Part shown: piece after piece, positions 1 to 9,883 of the stretch | Layout of the letters: every line of letters begins with the position of its first letter | Numbering within the stretch: the first letter of the stretch is position 1 | NCBI RefSeq assembly: GCF_002860125.1 | Contig: NZ_PGVA01000028.1 | Coordinates: 1-64,000 of the forward strand | From: Bacillus canaveralius | GTDB lineage: Bacteria; Bacillota; Bacilli; Bacillales; Cytobacillaceae | Direction of reading: 5' to 3' | DNA: 64,000 bases | Program-made: the position numbers and the translations under genes | The notes under the pieces: generated by a model | Databases searched by the model: none | What the model saw: the letters and a program-made list of their open reading frames with translations, nothing else | Told to the model about the DNA's origin: nothing

Positions 1-12
1 ATAAAAATAACC

Positions 13-50
13 AAAAGGGGTTCGGAATGAGACCATTCCGAACCCCTTTT
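13..50. terminator. Bidirectional rho-independent terminator
   Basis: A perfect 17-bp inverted repeat (positions 13-29 and 34-50, loop AGAC) has AAAA at its left edge and TTTT at its right edge, so it can terminate transcription in both directions. It would end the minus-strand DUF1646 gene and whatever plus-strand gene lies left of the window. Confidence 0.85.
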
Positions 51-62
51 GTCGACAATCTG

Positions 63-88
63 AGACTCGAATGACTTCGAGTCTTTTT
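63..88 (+). terminator. Second rho-independent terminator
   Basis: Stem GACTCGAA (64-71) pairs with TTCGAGTC (76-83) and is followed by a run of T on the plus strand. It probably backs up the preceding terminator for a plus-strand gene outside the window. There is no T run on the minus strand. Confidence 0.65.
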
Positions 89-256
89 ACTTGAAAAAAA
101 ATCTCCTAAATTGGTTCATGGTGATTCCCTGCATAATTACGTCAACCTAATCAATCACGTATAAATCTTCCTTCTTATAAACTCGAATTTATCAAGAAAC
201 CCCCTTACTCAAAAGATTCAAAACAAATCTTTTAGCCATTTACAAGTAATGAAAAA

Positions 257-1270
257 TCACTCCCCATACAAGATCACCACAAAATAAACAACCATCGTCA
301 TCAATCCGAACGGAACGCCGAATTTTGCCCATTCTGTGCTGGTAATGTTCAGTTTGCCAGCGGAGATGATATTGGGAATATTTCCGGGAATCAGCATGCC
401 GCCGCTCGTAATCAGGCCAAGTAAAATTGCTTTGATGGCCATGTAGTCCATCGCCGGACTAATTTCGGCAGCTGCCAGGGTTGCGTTATCAAGAATCGCA
501 GAAATCATATTGATCCAGTACAGCAAAAATGGATTGAGTTGAAGCATGTACATATTGATCATCGGTTCGAATCCGGCGCCAAGCAGCGTCAAGCCCATTA
601 CAAACAGATAGATCTTTATAGAACGATTAAGAATTTCCTGGTACGTTTCAGCCTTGCTAAATCCAGACAGTCCTTTTTTATGCGGCTGAGGCTGAATAAA
701 TAGGGCCGCAAAAACACCCATCATCAATACCCCAATCACTACCTCCGGCCCTATCAGCCTGAACAGAAGCAGGAAATCCCCATTCAGTTTGCTGACGACA
801 ATTGTTGAAAGCGGCTCGCCAATTGGTGTTAAAGTGGCTCCCAAGCCGATTGAAAAACAGGAAATGATCACAAGCCGCAATTCCGATTTTCGATCTAATC
901 GGAGGAAAGTGACAATATTTACAAGGACTAATGCGGCAATGATCGCGGTGATGACACTTGAAAGGAAGCCAAGGACAATGACGACGAGGGCGAAGAATAA
1001 TGGATAAGGTATGGATTTACCAGTTTTGCTAACTAAGTTTTCAAAAGGTCTTAACAGCCATTTGAACAGCAAACCCGCAATAAGAACGGTTATTGCAATT
1101 TTAATAGGGTCTTCCAATGCTTTCACCATCAAAGGCCTGTCCAACACCCCGCTGAACAAAACGGCAGCAACCCCCATTGAAAATAAGAAAATTTCGAGGT
1201 TATCCTCAACGGCTTTCATTGTAAATGGAAGCACCAGCACAAGCAGTAGAATAATGATTAATCCAGTCAT
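257..1270 (-). CDS. DUF1646 family membrane protein (putative cation transporter)
   Basis: This is a 337-residue, very hydrophobic protein with about nine to ten predicted membrane segments, beginning with a hydrophobic stretch at residues 2-17. The pattern (N-terminal helix, a charged VEDNLE segment near residue 21, and glycine-rich helices around residues 140-160 and 275-305) matches the DUF1646 family known from archaea and Firmicutes. That family has been annotated as putative cation transporters, but no substrate is established. A weak Shine-Dalgarno AAGG lies 7 bases before the ATG. The gene stands alone, ends in the bidirectional terminator at the window's left edge, and is divergent from addB. 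The family call is fairly secure; the transport function is inference. Confidence 0.7.
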   Translation of the reverse strand: MTGLIIILLLVLVLPFTMKAVEDNLEIFLFSMGVAAVLFSGVLDRPLMVKALEDPIKIAITVLIAGLLFKWLLRPFENLVSKTGKSIPYPLFFALVVIVLGFLSSVITAIIAALVLVNIVTFLRLDRKSELRLVIISCFSIGLGATLTPIGEPLSTIVVSKLNGDFLLLFRLIGPEVVIGVLMMGVFAALFIQPQPHKKGLSGFSKAETYQEILNRSIKIYLFVMGLTLLGAGFEPMINMYMLQLNPFLLYWINMISAILDNATLAAAEISPAMDYMAIKAILLGLITSGGMLIPGNIPNIISAGKLNITSTEWAKFGVPFGLMTMVVYFVVILYGE

Positions 1271-1668
1271 CTTTATACCTTCTCAATTGTTAATTTAATA
1301 TAATTCCAAAAGAACCATCCAAGCTTGTCTAATATGTACTATATTATGGGCTGAAAAGAAAAATGACCCCGTAAATCATTTAGCAGGAACTATTTATGTT
1401 ATAGTGCCTTCAAATTATAGAGCTGTATAAAACGATAGGAACTAACGTTCGCTATGTGAGCAGTATGATATCATAAGTTTAGTTAAAATCAATTTTACAA
1501 CTAAGAACTTTAGCTGCGCGCACATGTGGGAAATCTCAAACCATAAAAGCTGAAAAGCATTTAGAATGAAACCAGTTACTATTTGCCAAACGCAGGCGAT
1601 AAAATTTTAATCATATGCTGTGCTAAAATAATATAAGAGAAAGATAGCTTTATTAGGAGGATGGGGAG
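1271..1668. other. Divergent intergenic region DUF1646/addB
   Basis: This 398-bp AT-rich space separates two divergent genes. On the plus strand an extended -10 (TG-C-TAAAAT, 1621-1629) lies 40 bases before the addB start, without a convincing -35. The strong addB Shine-Dalgarno AGGAGG is at 1655-1660. No RNA gene, riboswitch or repeat was recognised. Confidence 0.4.
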
Positions 1669-4600
1669 ATGTCTGTTCGACTATTAATCGGGCGTTCCGG
1701 GAGCGGTAAGACGGAGACATGCCTGAATGAAATACGCGAGAGATTATTTCAGGAACCGGATGGCGATCCGATAATTTATCTTGTACCGGAACAGATGACA
1801 TTTCTTTCGGAGTACAGGCTTGTGACAACGCCTGACCTGGGGGGAATGATCAGGGCGCAAGTGTACAGCTTTACACGTCTTGCATGGCGGGTCCTGCAGG
1901 AAACGGGCGGCATCAGCCGTTACCATTTAAACAGCATTGGAATAAGCATGCTGATTCGAAAGATTATTGAAGAAAACAAAGACGAGCTCACCATCTTTCA
2001 GCGTGCTGCTGATAAAAACGGTTTTATCCAGCAGATGGAACAAATGCTCACAGAGTTTAAGCGGTATTGTATAAATCCGGAGGAACTCGCTGAAAAGCAT
2101 GCAGCTTTGGCTGAGAATGAACAACAAAAACGGATTGATATTCAGGATAAGCTTCATGACCTTGAATTAATATATAACCATTTTGACGAGGCGATGGCCG
2201 GCAAATATACCGATTCAGAGGATTACTTCAGGTTGTTCGCTGAACAAGCCGCTTCATCTGGCTACTTGAAGAACGCCGAAGTGTATATTGACGGGTTTTA
2301 TAGCTTTACCCCCCAGGAGTACTTGGTGATTCAGCAGCTTATGAAGCATTGCAAACGGGTAACGATTACGCTGACGCTTGATCAACCATTTCAAGTAACA
2401 GCCCCGGATGAGCTGCATCTGTTTAGAATGAGCGGTGAAACTTGCCAGACGCTTTATGAAATCGTTAAGGCTGGAAACATTGAGCTGGAGCCGGAATTCA
2501 TTTTAAACGAGCAAAAGCGCTGGGAGCATCCATCACTTAACCATCTCGAAGCGCATTTTGATACAAGGCCTGCTCAAGCTTTCCAGGGAGCGGCCGCTGT
2601 TACGATCGTACAGGCAGCCAATCGAAGAGCGGAACTGGAAGGCGTCGCCCGTGAAATTAAGCATTTAGTCCGCGATAAAGACTATCGTTTTAAAGACATA
2701 GCTGTTTTAACGAGAAACGGTAATGACTATCATGAAATTATTGAAACGATTTTCCATGATTACGGCATTCCTTATTTTATCGATCAAAAAAGAACGATGC
2801 TGCATCATCCGTTGCTTGAGCTGATTCGCTCAAGTCTTGAAGTGATCGTTGGAAATTGGCGTTATGAGCCTGTATTCCGTGCCGTTAAAACGGAATTATT
2901 ATATCCGCTTACCTCTAATCCGGCGCAGCTTCGTGAACAAATGGACAGGCTTGAAAACTATGTGTTGGCGTACGGGATTCAAGGAGACAAGTGGACGAAG
3001 CGGGAGCGCTGGGTTTATCGGCGCATCAGGGGCTTGGAAAACGAGGCTATCGCCCAGACTGATGCGGAAAAACGGGCGGAGCAGGAATTAAATGAGCTTC
3101 GGCTTTTGATTACCGCCCCCATTTTAAGAATGTCAAGGCGTTTGAAAAGGGCGGAAAATGGCCGTGATCTTAGTGAAGCGGTTTATCTGTTTGTTGAGGA
3201 GCTTGATATTCCGGCAAAGCTTGAGCAATGGAAGCTGGCAGCAGAAGAGCAGGGGAATCTTGTCAGAGCACGTGAGCATGACCAGGCCTGGGATGCCATT
3301 ATTGCCATGCTTGACCAGTTTGTTGAAATGCTTGGTCAAGAAAAAGTGCCGTTAAAGCAATTTGCCTCGATACTCGATGCTGGTATGGAGGCACTGAAAT
3401 TTTCGCTTGTACCGCCCGCTATTGACCAGGTGCTTGCTGCTGATTTGGAAAGGTCGCGGTTATCTGATATAAAAGCGGCGTTTGTGATTGGCCTGAATGA
3501 AGGAGTCCTGCCTGCAAAGATCAACGAGGAGGGCATCCTTGCCGATGAAGACAGAGAAGCCCTGCTTGCGGGCGGATTAAAAATCGCTGCAAGCAGCAAA
3601 ACGAAACTGCTTGATGAGAATTTTCTCGCTTATAAAGCTTTTATAACCCCTTCGAAGCAGCTTTATTTAAGTTATCCGCTCGCCAATGAAGAAGGAAAAG
3701 CATTGATGCCGTCCCCCTATATTAAGAGAATCGTTGATTTGCTGCCGGAAGCGCGCCACGATTATTTTGTGGTCGATCCTTCCGAGCTTCCGGAAATGGG
3801 ACAATTGGAATTTGTCTCAGGGGAAACGACTGCGCTTTCCTATTTAGCGGGCCAAATGCAGCTCAAGAAACGAAATTATCCGATATACGATTTTTGGTGG
3901 GATGTATACAACTATTACATGAAAAGTTCGGAACAGAAAAAAACCGCGTATAAAGTTTTGTCCAGTCTCTTTTATGAAAATAAAGCAAGGCAATTGTCAA
4001 GGAACGTGAGCAGTGGGCTATATGGAGATCATATTCAGGCAAGTGTTTCGCGAATGGAAATGTTTAACAGCTGCCCGTTCTCACACTTTGCCCAGCATGG
4101 CTTGAAACTCCGTGATCGAAAAATATTCAGGCTTGAAGCCCCCGATATCGGAGACTTATTTCACGCTGCATTAAAGCATATTTCAGAAGCTGTCAATGCA
4201 AGGAATTTGTCATGGTCAAGCATGACGAGGGCTGACTGCGAAATGCTTGCCAAAGAAGCGGTTGAGAAACTGGCGCCAAAATTGCAGAATGAGATTCTTT
4301 TAAGCTCAAACAGGCATTTTTACATTAAGAGAAAACTTGAAAATATTATTAGCCGGGCGTCCTATATTTTGAGCGAGCATTCGAAAGCGAGCGGGTTCGT
4401 TCCGATCGGTTTGGAGCTTGGGTTCGGGCTGAAGGAACAGCTGCCTCCGTTATCATTTTCACTTAAAAATGGTGCGAAAATGGAATTGGCTGGCCGGATA
4501 GACAGGGTCGATAAAGCAGAGAACGAAGATGGGGTTTATTTAAGGGTAGTCGATTATAAATCAAGTGAAAGAGACTTGAATTTGAGCGAGGTTTATTACG

Positions 4601-5190
4601 GCTTATCTTTACAGATGCTTACTTATCTCGATATCGTAATCAGCCACGCTGGCTCGCTCATCGGTACTGAAGCGAGTCCAGCCGGTGTTCTATATTTTCA
4701 TGTTCACAATCCGATCATCCAAACGTCAAAAATGCTTTCTCTGGATGAGATTGAACGCGAAATCTTTAAAAAGTTTAAAATGAACGGTCTGTTGCTCGGT
4801 GATGAAAATGTACTTAACTTAATGGACCGGTCGCTTGATTCGGGGGAATCCTTGATTGTCCCGGCCGGAATAAAGAAAGACGGGACACTTTCAAAACGCT
4901 CTAAAGTGGCAAGCAGCGCGGAGTTTGCCCGGCTGACAAACCATGTCAGAAACATATATGAAAAAACGGGCAATGAAATTACGGAAGGTATTACCGATGT
5001 ATCCCCGTATAAGCTGAAGAATAAGATTCCGTGCACATTCTGCTCCTTTAAGTCCGTCTGCCAGTTTGACCAGTCAGTCGAGGGCAATAACTACCGGATT
5101 CTGAATCCGAAGCAAAAGGACGATGTGCTTGAGATAATTCGAGGGGAGGATGAAGGGATTGACGAATCTCCAAATTCCGGCGAAGCCTGA
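1669..5190 (+). CDS. addB: AddAB helicase-nuclease, subunit AddB
   Basis: AddB is the second subunit of the RecBCD-type AddAB complex. It processes double-strand breaks and recognises Chi through an inactivated helicase fold and a C-terminal nuclease. The 1173 residues match the usual 1160-1170. A Walker A motif (GRSGSGKT) sits at residues 8-15. The C-terminal nuclease motif with VVDYKSS lies near residue 960. The iron-sulfur staple cysteines are visible as NSCPF near residue 804 and as C-x2-C-x5-C near residue 1121. The start is fixed by AGGAGG 8 bases upstream and by the immediate MSVRLLIGRSG N-terminus. The coding end overlaps addA, so the two genes are translationally coupled. Confidence 0.97.
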   Translation: MSVRLLIGRSGSGKTETCLNEIRERLFQEPDGDPIIYLVPEQMTFLSEYRLVTTPDLGGMIRAQVYSFTRLAWRVLQETGGISRYHLNSIGISMLIRKIIEENKDELTIFQRAADKNGFIQQMEQMLTEFKRYCINPEELAEKHAALAENEQQKRIDIQDKLHDLELIYNHFDEAMAGKYTDSEDYFRLFAEQAASSGYLKNAEVYIDGFYSFTPQEYLVIQQLMKHCKRVTITLTLDQPFQVTAPDELHLFRMSGETCQTLYEIVKAGNIELEPEFILNEQKRWEHPSLNHLEAHFDTRPAQAFQGAAAVTIVQAANRRAELEGVAREIKHLVRDKDYRFKDIAVLTRNGNDYHEIIETIFHDYGIPYFIDQKRTMLHHPLLELIRSSLEVIVGNWRYEPVFRAVKTELLYPLTSNPAQLREQMDRLENYVLAYGIQGDKWTKRERWVYRRIRGLENEAIAQTDAEKRAEQELNELRLLITAPILRMSRRLKRAENGRDLSEAVYLFVEELDIPAKLEQWKLAAEEQGNLVRAREHDQAWDAIIAMLDQFVEMLGQEKVPLKQFASILDAGMEALKFSLVPPAIDQVLAADLERSRLSDIKAAFVIGLNEGVLPAKINEEGILADEDREALLAGGLKIAASSKTKLLDENFLAYKAFITPSKQLYLSYPLANEEGKALMPSPYIKRIVDLLPEARHDYFVVDPSELPEMGQLEFVSGETTALSYLAGQMQLKKRNYPIYDFWWDVYNYYMKSSEQKKTAYKVLSSLFYENKARQLSRNVSSGLYGDHIQASVSRMEMFNSCPFSHFAQHGLKLRDRKIFRLEAPDIGDLFHAALKHISEAVNARNLSWSSMTRADCEMLAKEAVEKLAPKLQNEILLSSNRHFYIKRKLENIISRASYILSEHSKASGFVPIGLELGFGLKEQLPPLSFSLKNGAKMELAGRIDRVDKAENEDGVYLRVVDYKSSERDLNLSEVYYGLSLQMLTYLDIVISHAGSLIGTEASPAGVLYFHVHNPIIQTSKMLSLDEIEREIFKKFKMNGLLLGDENVLNLMDRSLDSGESLIVPAGIKKDGTLSKRSKVASSAEFARLTNHVRNIYEKTGNEITEGITDVSPYKLKNKIPCTFCSFKSVCQFDQSVEGNNYRILNPKQKDDVLEIIRGEDEGIDESPNSGEA

Positions 5191-8100
5191 CAACGTCACC
5201 TGGACCGATGACCAGTGGAAAGCGATCGCGGCAAAGGGAAAGGACATTTTAGTCGCTGCCGCGGCAGGCTCGGGAAAGACGGCTGTTCTTGTTGAAAGAA
5301 TGATCCGCAAAATAGTTGATGAGCAGGACCCAATCAATGTCGATGAACTGTTGGTTGTGACTTTCACAAACGCATCCGCTGCTGAAATGAGGCACCGGAT
5401 TGGTGAAGCACTTGAAAAAGCGATTGAGGAACAGCCGAAATCAATCCATTTAAGAAAGCAGCTAAGCCTGTTAAACCGTGCTTCAATTTCGACATTGCAT
5501 GCTTTTTGCTTAAATGTAATCAGAAAATATTATTACTTAATCGATATTGACCCAGGCTTCCGGATTGCCAATGAAACAGAAGCTCAGCTGTTGCGCGATG
5601 AAGTGCTTGATGAGCTTTTTGAAGAAGAATACGGGAAAGACGGTAATGATGCCTTTTTTGCTCTTGTCGACACATTCACGAATGACCGAAACGATGCTGC
5701 ACTACAGGACATTGTCCGCGAGCTTTATGATTTTGCCAGGTCGAATCCTTCTCCTGAACAGTATCTTGCTTCAATTATTGCGATGTATGATGTTGATGAA
5801 TCGGCTTTGATTGAAGATCTGCCTTTTGTGAAGTCTCTCTTATTTGATATTGAGCTTCAGCTTGAAGGAGCGATGCAGCTTCTTGAACAGGGGCTCGAGC
5901 TAACCAGGCTTCCAGGCGGGCCAGCCCCACGCGCGGAAAATTTTGTCGAAGATATCGAAATCGTCCACATATTAATGGCTGCAAAAAATGATTCCTGGGA
6001 GACGCTATATCAGGCGATGCAGTCATGGTCTTTTTCGCGGGCAAAAACATGCCGCGGCGATGATTTTGATCAAGAATTGCTGGACCGTGCCCAAAAGCTG
6101 CGCGAAAAGGCAAAGAAAATTTTACAGGAAATCCAAAATGAACTTTTTTCAAGAAGGCCTGAAAGCTTTATAAAGGATATGCGGGAAATGAAGATTCATA
6201 TCGAAACACTCGTTACCCTTGTCAGAACCTTTTCGGAACGATTTCAAAGGGTAAAAACAGAAAAGGGACTCGTTGATTTCTCCGACCAGGAGCATTATTG
6301 CCTTGAAATTTTAACCGGAGGAATGAAGGAAGACGGATTGAGATTTCCTTCTGAGGCTGCCGAAAGTTATCGCAATCATTTTAAAGAAGTGTTTGTGGAC
6401 GAGTACCAGGACACAAACCTGGTTCAGGAAGCGATTCTTAAGCTCGTTACGAAGGATAGTGAAGAAGCCGGGAATTTGTTCATGGTTGGGGATGTGAAGC
6501 AATCCATTTACCGATTCCGGCTTGCCGAACCAAATTTATTCCTCGGAAAATACAACAGATTTTCGACTGAAGGAAAAAAATCCGGACTGCGCATTGACCT
6601 GGCAAGGAATTTTAGAAGCCGGAAGGAAGTACTGGACGGGACCAATTATTTATTTAAGCAGTTAATGGGTGTCAAGGTTGGCGAAATTGACTACGATGAA
6701 GCGGCCGAGTTAAAAAAGGGCGCAGCTTACCCGGAAGACATCGAGCATCCGGTTGAAGTTTTGCTGATTGACCAATCCGGAGAAAACAATGAAGCTGAAC
6801 AGCAGGAAGATGACCTGGCAGCCTATGATGCCGAAGAATTTGAACAGGTCCAGCTTGAAGCGAGACTGATGGCGACAAAAATTAAGGGAATCATTGGCGA
6901 AAGACTGCCTGTTTTTAATGCAAAAACAAAAATGGATAGGCCGGCAGCATACCGGGACATCGTTATTTTGCTGCGTTCGATGACATGGGCGCCGCAAATA
7001 ATGGAAGAGTTTAAGCAGCAAGGAATTCCTGCTTATGCAAATCTTTCAAACGGATATTTTGAAGCGACAGAAGTGGCGATTATGATGTCATTGTTGAAGA
7101 TCATCGATAACCCAATTCAAGATATTCCGTTTGCATCTGTCCTGCGTTCACCGATTGTTGGCTTAGATGAAAATGAGCTCGCGCAGGTTCGGATAAGCGA
7201 GCGAAGGGGATCGTTTTATGACGCATTTGTGAGCTTTTGCCGGGCAAAACCGGGACACGAAGGGGAAGAGCTTCATGAAAAAACAAACCATTTCCTTGAG
7301 CAATTGACAAACTGGAGAAAGAGGGCCCGCCAAGGTTCACTTTCCGAATTGTTGTGGAGCTTGTACAGGGAAACTCATTTTTTTGATTATGTGGGTGGTT
7401 TACCGGGCGGAAAGCAGCGCCAGGCCAATTTACGGGCACTTTATGACCGGGCCCGCCAATACGAGTCAACATCTTTCCGGGGCTTGTTCCGCTTTTTGCG
7501 TTTTATTGAACGGATGATGGACCGCGGCGATGATCTCGGTGCAGCACGGGCGCTGGGCGAACAGGAGGATGTCGTCAGAATCATGACGATTCACAGCAGC
7601 AAAGGCCTCGAATTCCCAATCGTATTTGTCGCTGGTCTTTCACGGAAGTTCAACGTCATGGACATAAGAAAGGCTTTTATGCTTGATAAGGACTTTGGGT
7701 TTGCGGCTAAATATGTCGATGCCCAAAAACGGATTTCTTATCCATCACTTCCACAGCTTGCCTTCAAACGGAAAAAGAAGATGGAGATGCTTGCCGAAGA
7801 GATGCGTGTGCTTTATGTGGCGTTAACAAGAGCGAAGGAAAAACTGTTTTTGATTGGGTCTGTGAAAGATGCCGAAAAAACGATTCATAAGTGGTCAGCA
7901 GCAGCTTCGAATCAAAAATGGCTTCTATCCGAGTTTGAGCGGGCGTCCGCGGGCAGCTATATGGATTGGATCGGCCCATCAATAGTCCGCCATCGCGATT
8001 TCCAGGTTTTCGGGCCGGAAGGAAGCATCATTAGCTCGTTTTCAAATGAAGAGATCGCTGGACATCCTTCCTGCTGGAGAGTGCAGGTTGTCACTGCAGA

Positions 8101-8929
8101 AGAAGCGGCCGGACAGCGGGAGGAAGCGATGGTGAAGCAGGATGATTTGCTGGCGAAAGTGGCAGCAGGGGAGACTGTCGATGTTGTTTCTCCGTTTTCC
8201 GAAATCGTCAATCATCAACTGTCATGGAAATATGAACATGCTGAGGCAGCCGTCTATCGATCCAAACAATCGGTTTCTGAAATAAAACGGCAGGGCGAAG
8301 CATTTGCTGAGGAGAGCAGCACGGAATGGTTGCGCCAACTCAAAAAGCCGATATTGACACGGCCGAAGTTTATGCAGGAAAAGTCACTTACACCTGCGGA
8401 AAAGGGAACAGCGATGCATATGGTCATGCAGCAGCTAAACCTTCGCCTTCCCTTGACCGAACAAAGCATAAAAGAACAAATTAAGGTCATGCAGGAAAAA
8501 GAATTGCTTACGGAAGAACAAGTTTCCGTTATTGAAGCAGACCTTGTCGCACAATTTTTCATGACTGATTTAGGTAAAAGGCTGATAGGCGCATCAAAGA
8601 TAAACCGCGAAGTCCCGTTTAATTTATCACTGTCCGCAAAAGAAATTTATCGTGATTGGAAAGGGCAGGAGGAGCGCGTTTTTGTGCAGGGGATCATCGA
8701 TTGTGTGTTTGAAGATGAGCAAGCTACAGTGCTGATTGACTACAAAACAGATCAAATTCATGATCGATTTAAAGGGGGCTTCGAGGAAGCGAAGCCAGTG
8801 CTTGAAAAAAGGTATAAAGTGCAAATAGATCTGTATACGAGAGCACTTGAGCAAATTTTCAAAAAGACAATTGAAGAAAGATACCTATTTTTCTTTGATG
8901 GCGGGCACATCATAAAACTTGATAAATAA
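5159..8929 (+). CDS. addA: AddAB helicase-nuclease, subunit AddA
   Basis: AddA is the UvrD/Rep-type 3'-5' helicase and nuclease of AddAB. The N-terminus has the Q motif (WTDDQWKAI) and Walker A (AAAGSGKTA). DEYQDTN is the Walker B box, and GDVKQSIYRFR and the RVLYVALTRAKEKL segment are further superfamily 1 motifs. The C-terminal RecB-type nuclease carries VLIDYKTD. Length is about 1256 residues. The start is chosen as TTG at 5159: the ribosome-binding stretch GAGGGGAGG (5141-5149) directly abuts the in-frame ATG at 5150, which leaves no spacer, whereas it is 9 bases from the TTG, and B. subtilis AddA has a similarly short N-terminus. The gene overlaps addB by 32 bp. In B. subtilis sbcD, sbcC and hlpB follow; here a terminator and gerP follow at once. 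Confidence 0.96.
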   Translation: MTNLQIPAKPDNVTWTDDQWKAIAAKGKDILVAAAAGSGKTAVLVERMIRKIVDEQDPINVDELLVVTFTNASAAEMRHRIGEALEKAIEEQPKSIHLRKQLSLLNRASISTLHAFCLNVIRKYYYLIDIDPGFRIANETEAQLLRDEVLDELFEEEYGKDGNDAFFALVDTFTNDRNDAALQDIVRELYDFARSNPSPEQYLASIIAMYDVDESALIEDLPFVKSLLFDIELQLEGAMQLLEQGLELTRLPGGPAPRAENFVEDIEIVHILMAAKNDSWETLYQAMQSWSFSRAKTCRGDDFDQELLDRAQKLREKAKKILQEIQNELFSRRPESFIKDMREMKIHIETLVTLVRTFSERFQRVKTEKGLVDFSDQEHYCLEILTGGMKEDGLRFPSEAAESYRNHFKEVFVDEYQDTNLVQEAILKLVTKDSEEAGNLFMVGDVKQSIYRFRLAEPNLFLGKYNRFSTEGKKSGLRIDLARNFRSRKEVLDGTNYLFKQLMGVKVGEIDYDEAAELKKGAAYPEDIEHPVEVLLIDQSGENNEAEQQEDDLAAYDAEEFEQVQLEARLMATKIKGIIGERLPVFNAKTKMDRPAAYRDIVILLRSMTWAPQIMEEFKQQGIPAYANLSNGYFEATEVAIMMSLLKIIDNPIQDIPFASVLRSPIVGLDENELAQVRISERRGSFYDAFVSFCRAKPGHEGEELHEKTNHFLEQLTNWRKRARQGSLSELLWSLYRETHFFDYVGGLPGGKQRQANLRALYDRARQYESTSFRGLFRFLRFIERMMDRGDDLGAARALGEQEDVVRIMTIHSSKGLEFPIVFVAGLSRKFNVMDIRKAFMLDKDFGFAAKYVDAQKRISYPSLPQLAFKRKKKMEMLAEEMRVLYVALTRAKEKLFLIGSVKDAEKTIHKWSAAASNQKWLLSEFERASAGSYMDWIGPSIVRHRDFQVFGPEGSIISSFSNEEIAGHPSCWRVQVVTAEEAAGQREEAMVKQDDLLAKVAAGETVDVVSPFSEIVNHQLSWKYEHAEAAVYRSKQSVSEIKRQGEAFAEESSTEWLRQLKKPILTRPKFMQEKSLTPAEKGTAMHMVMQQLNLRLPLTEQSIKEQIKVMQEKELLTEEQVSVIEADLVAQFFMTDLGKRLIGASKINREVPFNLSLSAKEIYRDWKGQEERVFVQGIIDCVFEDEQATVLIDYKTDQIHDRFKGGFEEAKPVLEKRYKVQIDLYTRALEQIFKKTIEERYLFFFDGGHIIKLDK

Positions 8930-8945
8930 GTCAGTTGCTTAAGGC

Positions 8946-8986
8946 AAACAGGCGATAACCGTGAGTGGTTATCGCCTGTTTAATTT
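8946..8986 (+). terminator. Terminator after addBA
   Basis: A perfect 15-bp stem (8946-8960 with 8967-8981, loop GTGAGT) is followed by TTTAATTTG. It lies 17 bp after the addA stop, between the convergent addA and gerPF, and ends the addBA transcript. Confidence 0.8.
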
Positions 8987-9044
8987 GTTAAGGTAAAAGC
9001 GGCAAATCCGGGCGCGTGAGGTTTTTCCGAAGGGAGCAGAAAAT

Positions 9045-9263
9045 TTAGGCGTTGCCAACAACAGGCTGGTCCAACAGATTTGTATCAATCACATTGTTGA
9101 TATTTATTCCGTTATTCGTAATGATAAAGCCCCCTGTGTTCGACGCGCCGGCTCCCGAGACCGATTTAGATGCATGCTTTGGGGAGATATATACGGCATC
9201 GCCAAACTGGACGATCCCGCTTCCAACATTGATAATCTGCACTGGACCAATTATGGCGGGCAT
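9045..9263 (-). CDS. gerPF: Spore germination protein GerPF
   Basis: This is the last gene of the gerP operon, encoding a coat-associated protein needed for germinants to cross the spore coat. The 72-residue product starts MPAIIGPVQI and carries the family signatures VxFGDxxYISPK and GAGASNTGGF. It is a close relative of GerPA, whose sequence begins MPAIVGVVQV. The open frame extends 17 codons further upstream, but the ATG at 9263 is preceded by AAAGGA with proper spacing and gives the usual family N-terminus. The gene lies 68 bp after gerPE and is convergent with addA. Confidence 0.9.
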   Translation of the reverse strand: MPAIIGPVQIINVGSGIVQFGDAVYISPKHASKSVSGAGASNTGGFIITNNGININNVIDTNLLDQPVVGNA

Positions 9264-9331
9264 ATATAACATCCTTTTCTGAATGATGACCTTGTCCGGC
9301 TCCGATAATATCATGTGACAATATTGTGCAA

Positions 9332-9700
9332 TTAACGGGGTCTCAATTGCCGGATATGTTTGATCCTCGATTCTAAAGATATGTTTTGGCTGTTTCCAAT
9401 ATGGAGAATAGATGAAGCAGAAATTCCGAGAATATCTATTTTTTTCACTTTTAGGACAGGAAAGATGTGGGATGTTTGCTGCACAAGTTGTTCCCGTATT
9501 GGCATGAACGGAATCGGTTTATTGAAAACAGGGTAAGCAGAAAAGCTTCCTTCATCACTATAAAAAACTTCCTCTTCCCGCTGGACTGCAATGGCACGGG
9601 AAAACCCGTTGATGATTTCTGAATCTCCCAACTGGATGACCGAGGAGTATGATACTGTGGTGACCTTCAAGTCTGTTACATAGGAAGTCCGTTGCAGCAT
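9332..9700 (-). CDS. gerPE: Spore germination protein GerPE
   Basis: The 122-residue product matches GerPE of other bacilli (about 120-130 residues). Its N-terminal half contains SSVIQLGD, and the C-terminal half repeats the pattern as SSILHIGN near residue 97. This internal duplication is typical of the family. Like the other GerP proteins it is thought to be made in the mother cell and laid down in the inner coat, where its loss slows germinant access. The ATG follows directly on the gerPD stop codon, which implies coupled translation. Confidence 0.9.
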   Translation of the reverse strand: MLQRTSYVTDLKVTTVSYSSVIQLGDSEIINGFSRAIAVQREEEVFYSDEGSFSAYPVFNKPIPFMPIREQLVQQTSHIFPVLKVKKIDILGISASSILHIGNSQNISLESRIKHIRQLRPR

Positions 9701-9883
9701 TTATCGCACATCCGGGGTTAACGGCACAAACGGGCCAATAATTAACGATTCAGCCGGAGTATCAAAGGCAGAGGCAAGCTGAATCGTGTTTGCATCCCCG
9801 ACCATTAACAGCGAAGAACTCGACACCCCAATCACCTGTATATGTCCTACGCAAATCTCCCGGTTCAGAACATGGAAATTCAT
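9701..9883 (-). CDS. gerPD: Spore germination protein GerPD
   Basis: A 60-residue protein with the GerPD pattern: VGHIQVIGVSSSS followed by LLMVGDANTIQLAS. It is encoded between gerPC and gerPE. The ATG overlaps the gerPC stop as ATGA (9880-9883), and the stop codon abuts the gerPE start, so C-D-E form a tightly coupled block. The role is in coat permeability to nutrients, inferred from the family. There is no membrane segment and no catalytic motif. Confidence 0.9.
   Translation of the reverse strand: MNFHVLNREICVGHIQVIGVSSSSLLMVGDANTIQLASAFDTPAESLIIGPFVPLTPDVR

Noticed and set aside
1271-1668. Possible riboswitch or small RNA before addB
   Set aside because: No stable terminator, conserved stem or known aptamer motif is visible in this AT-rich region.
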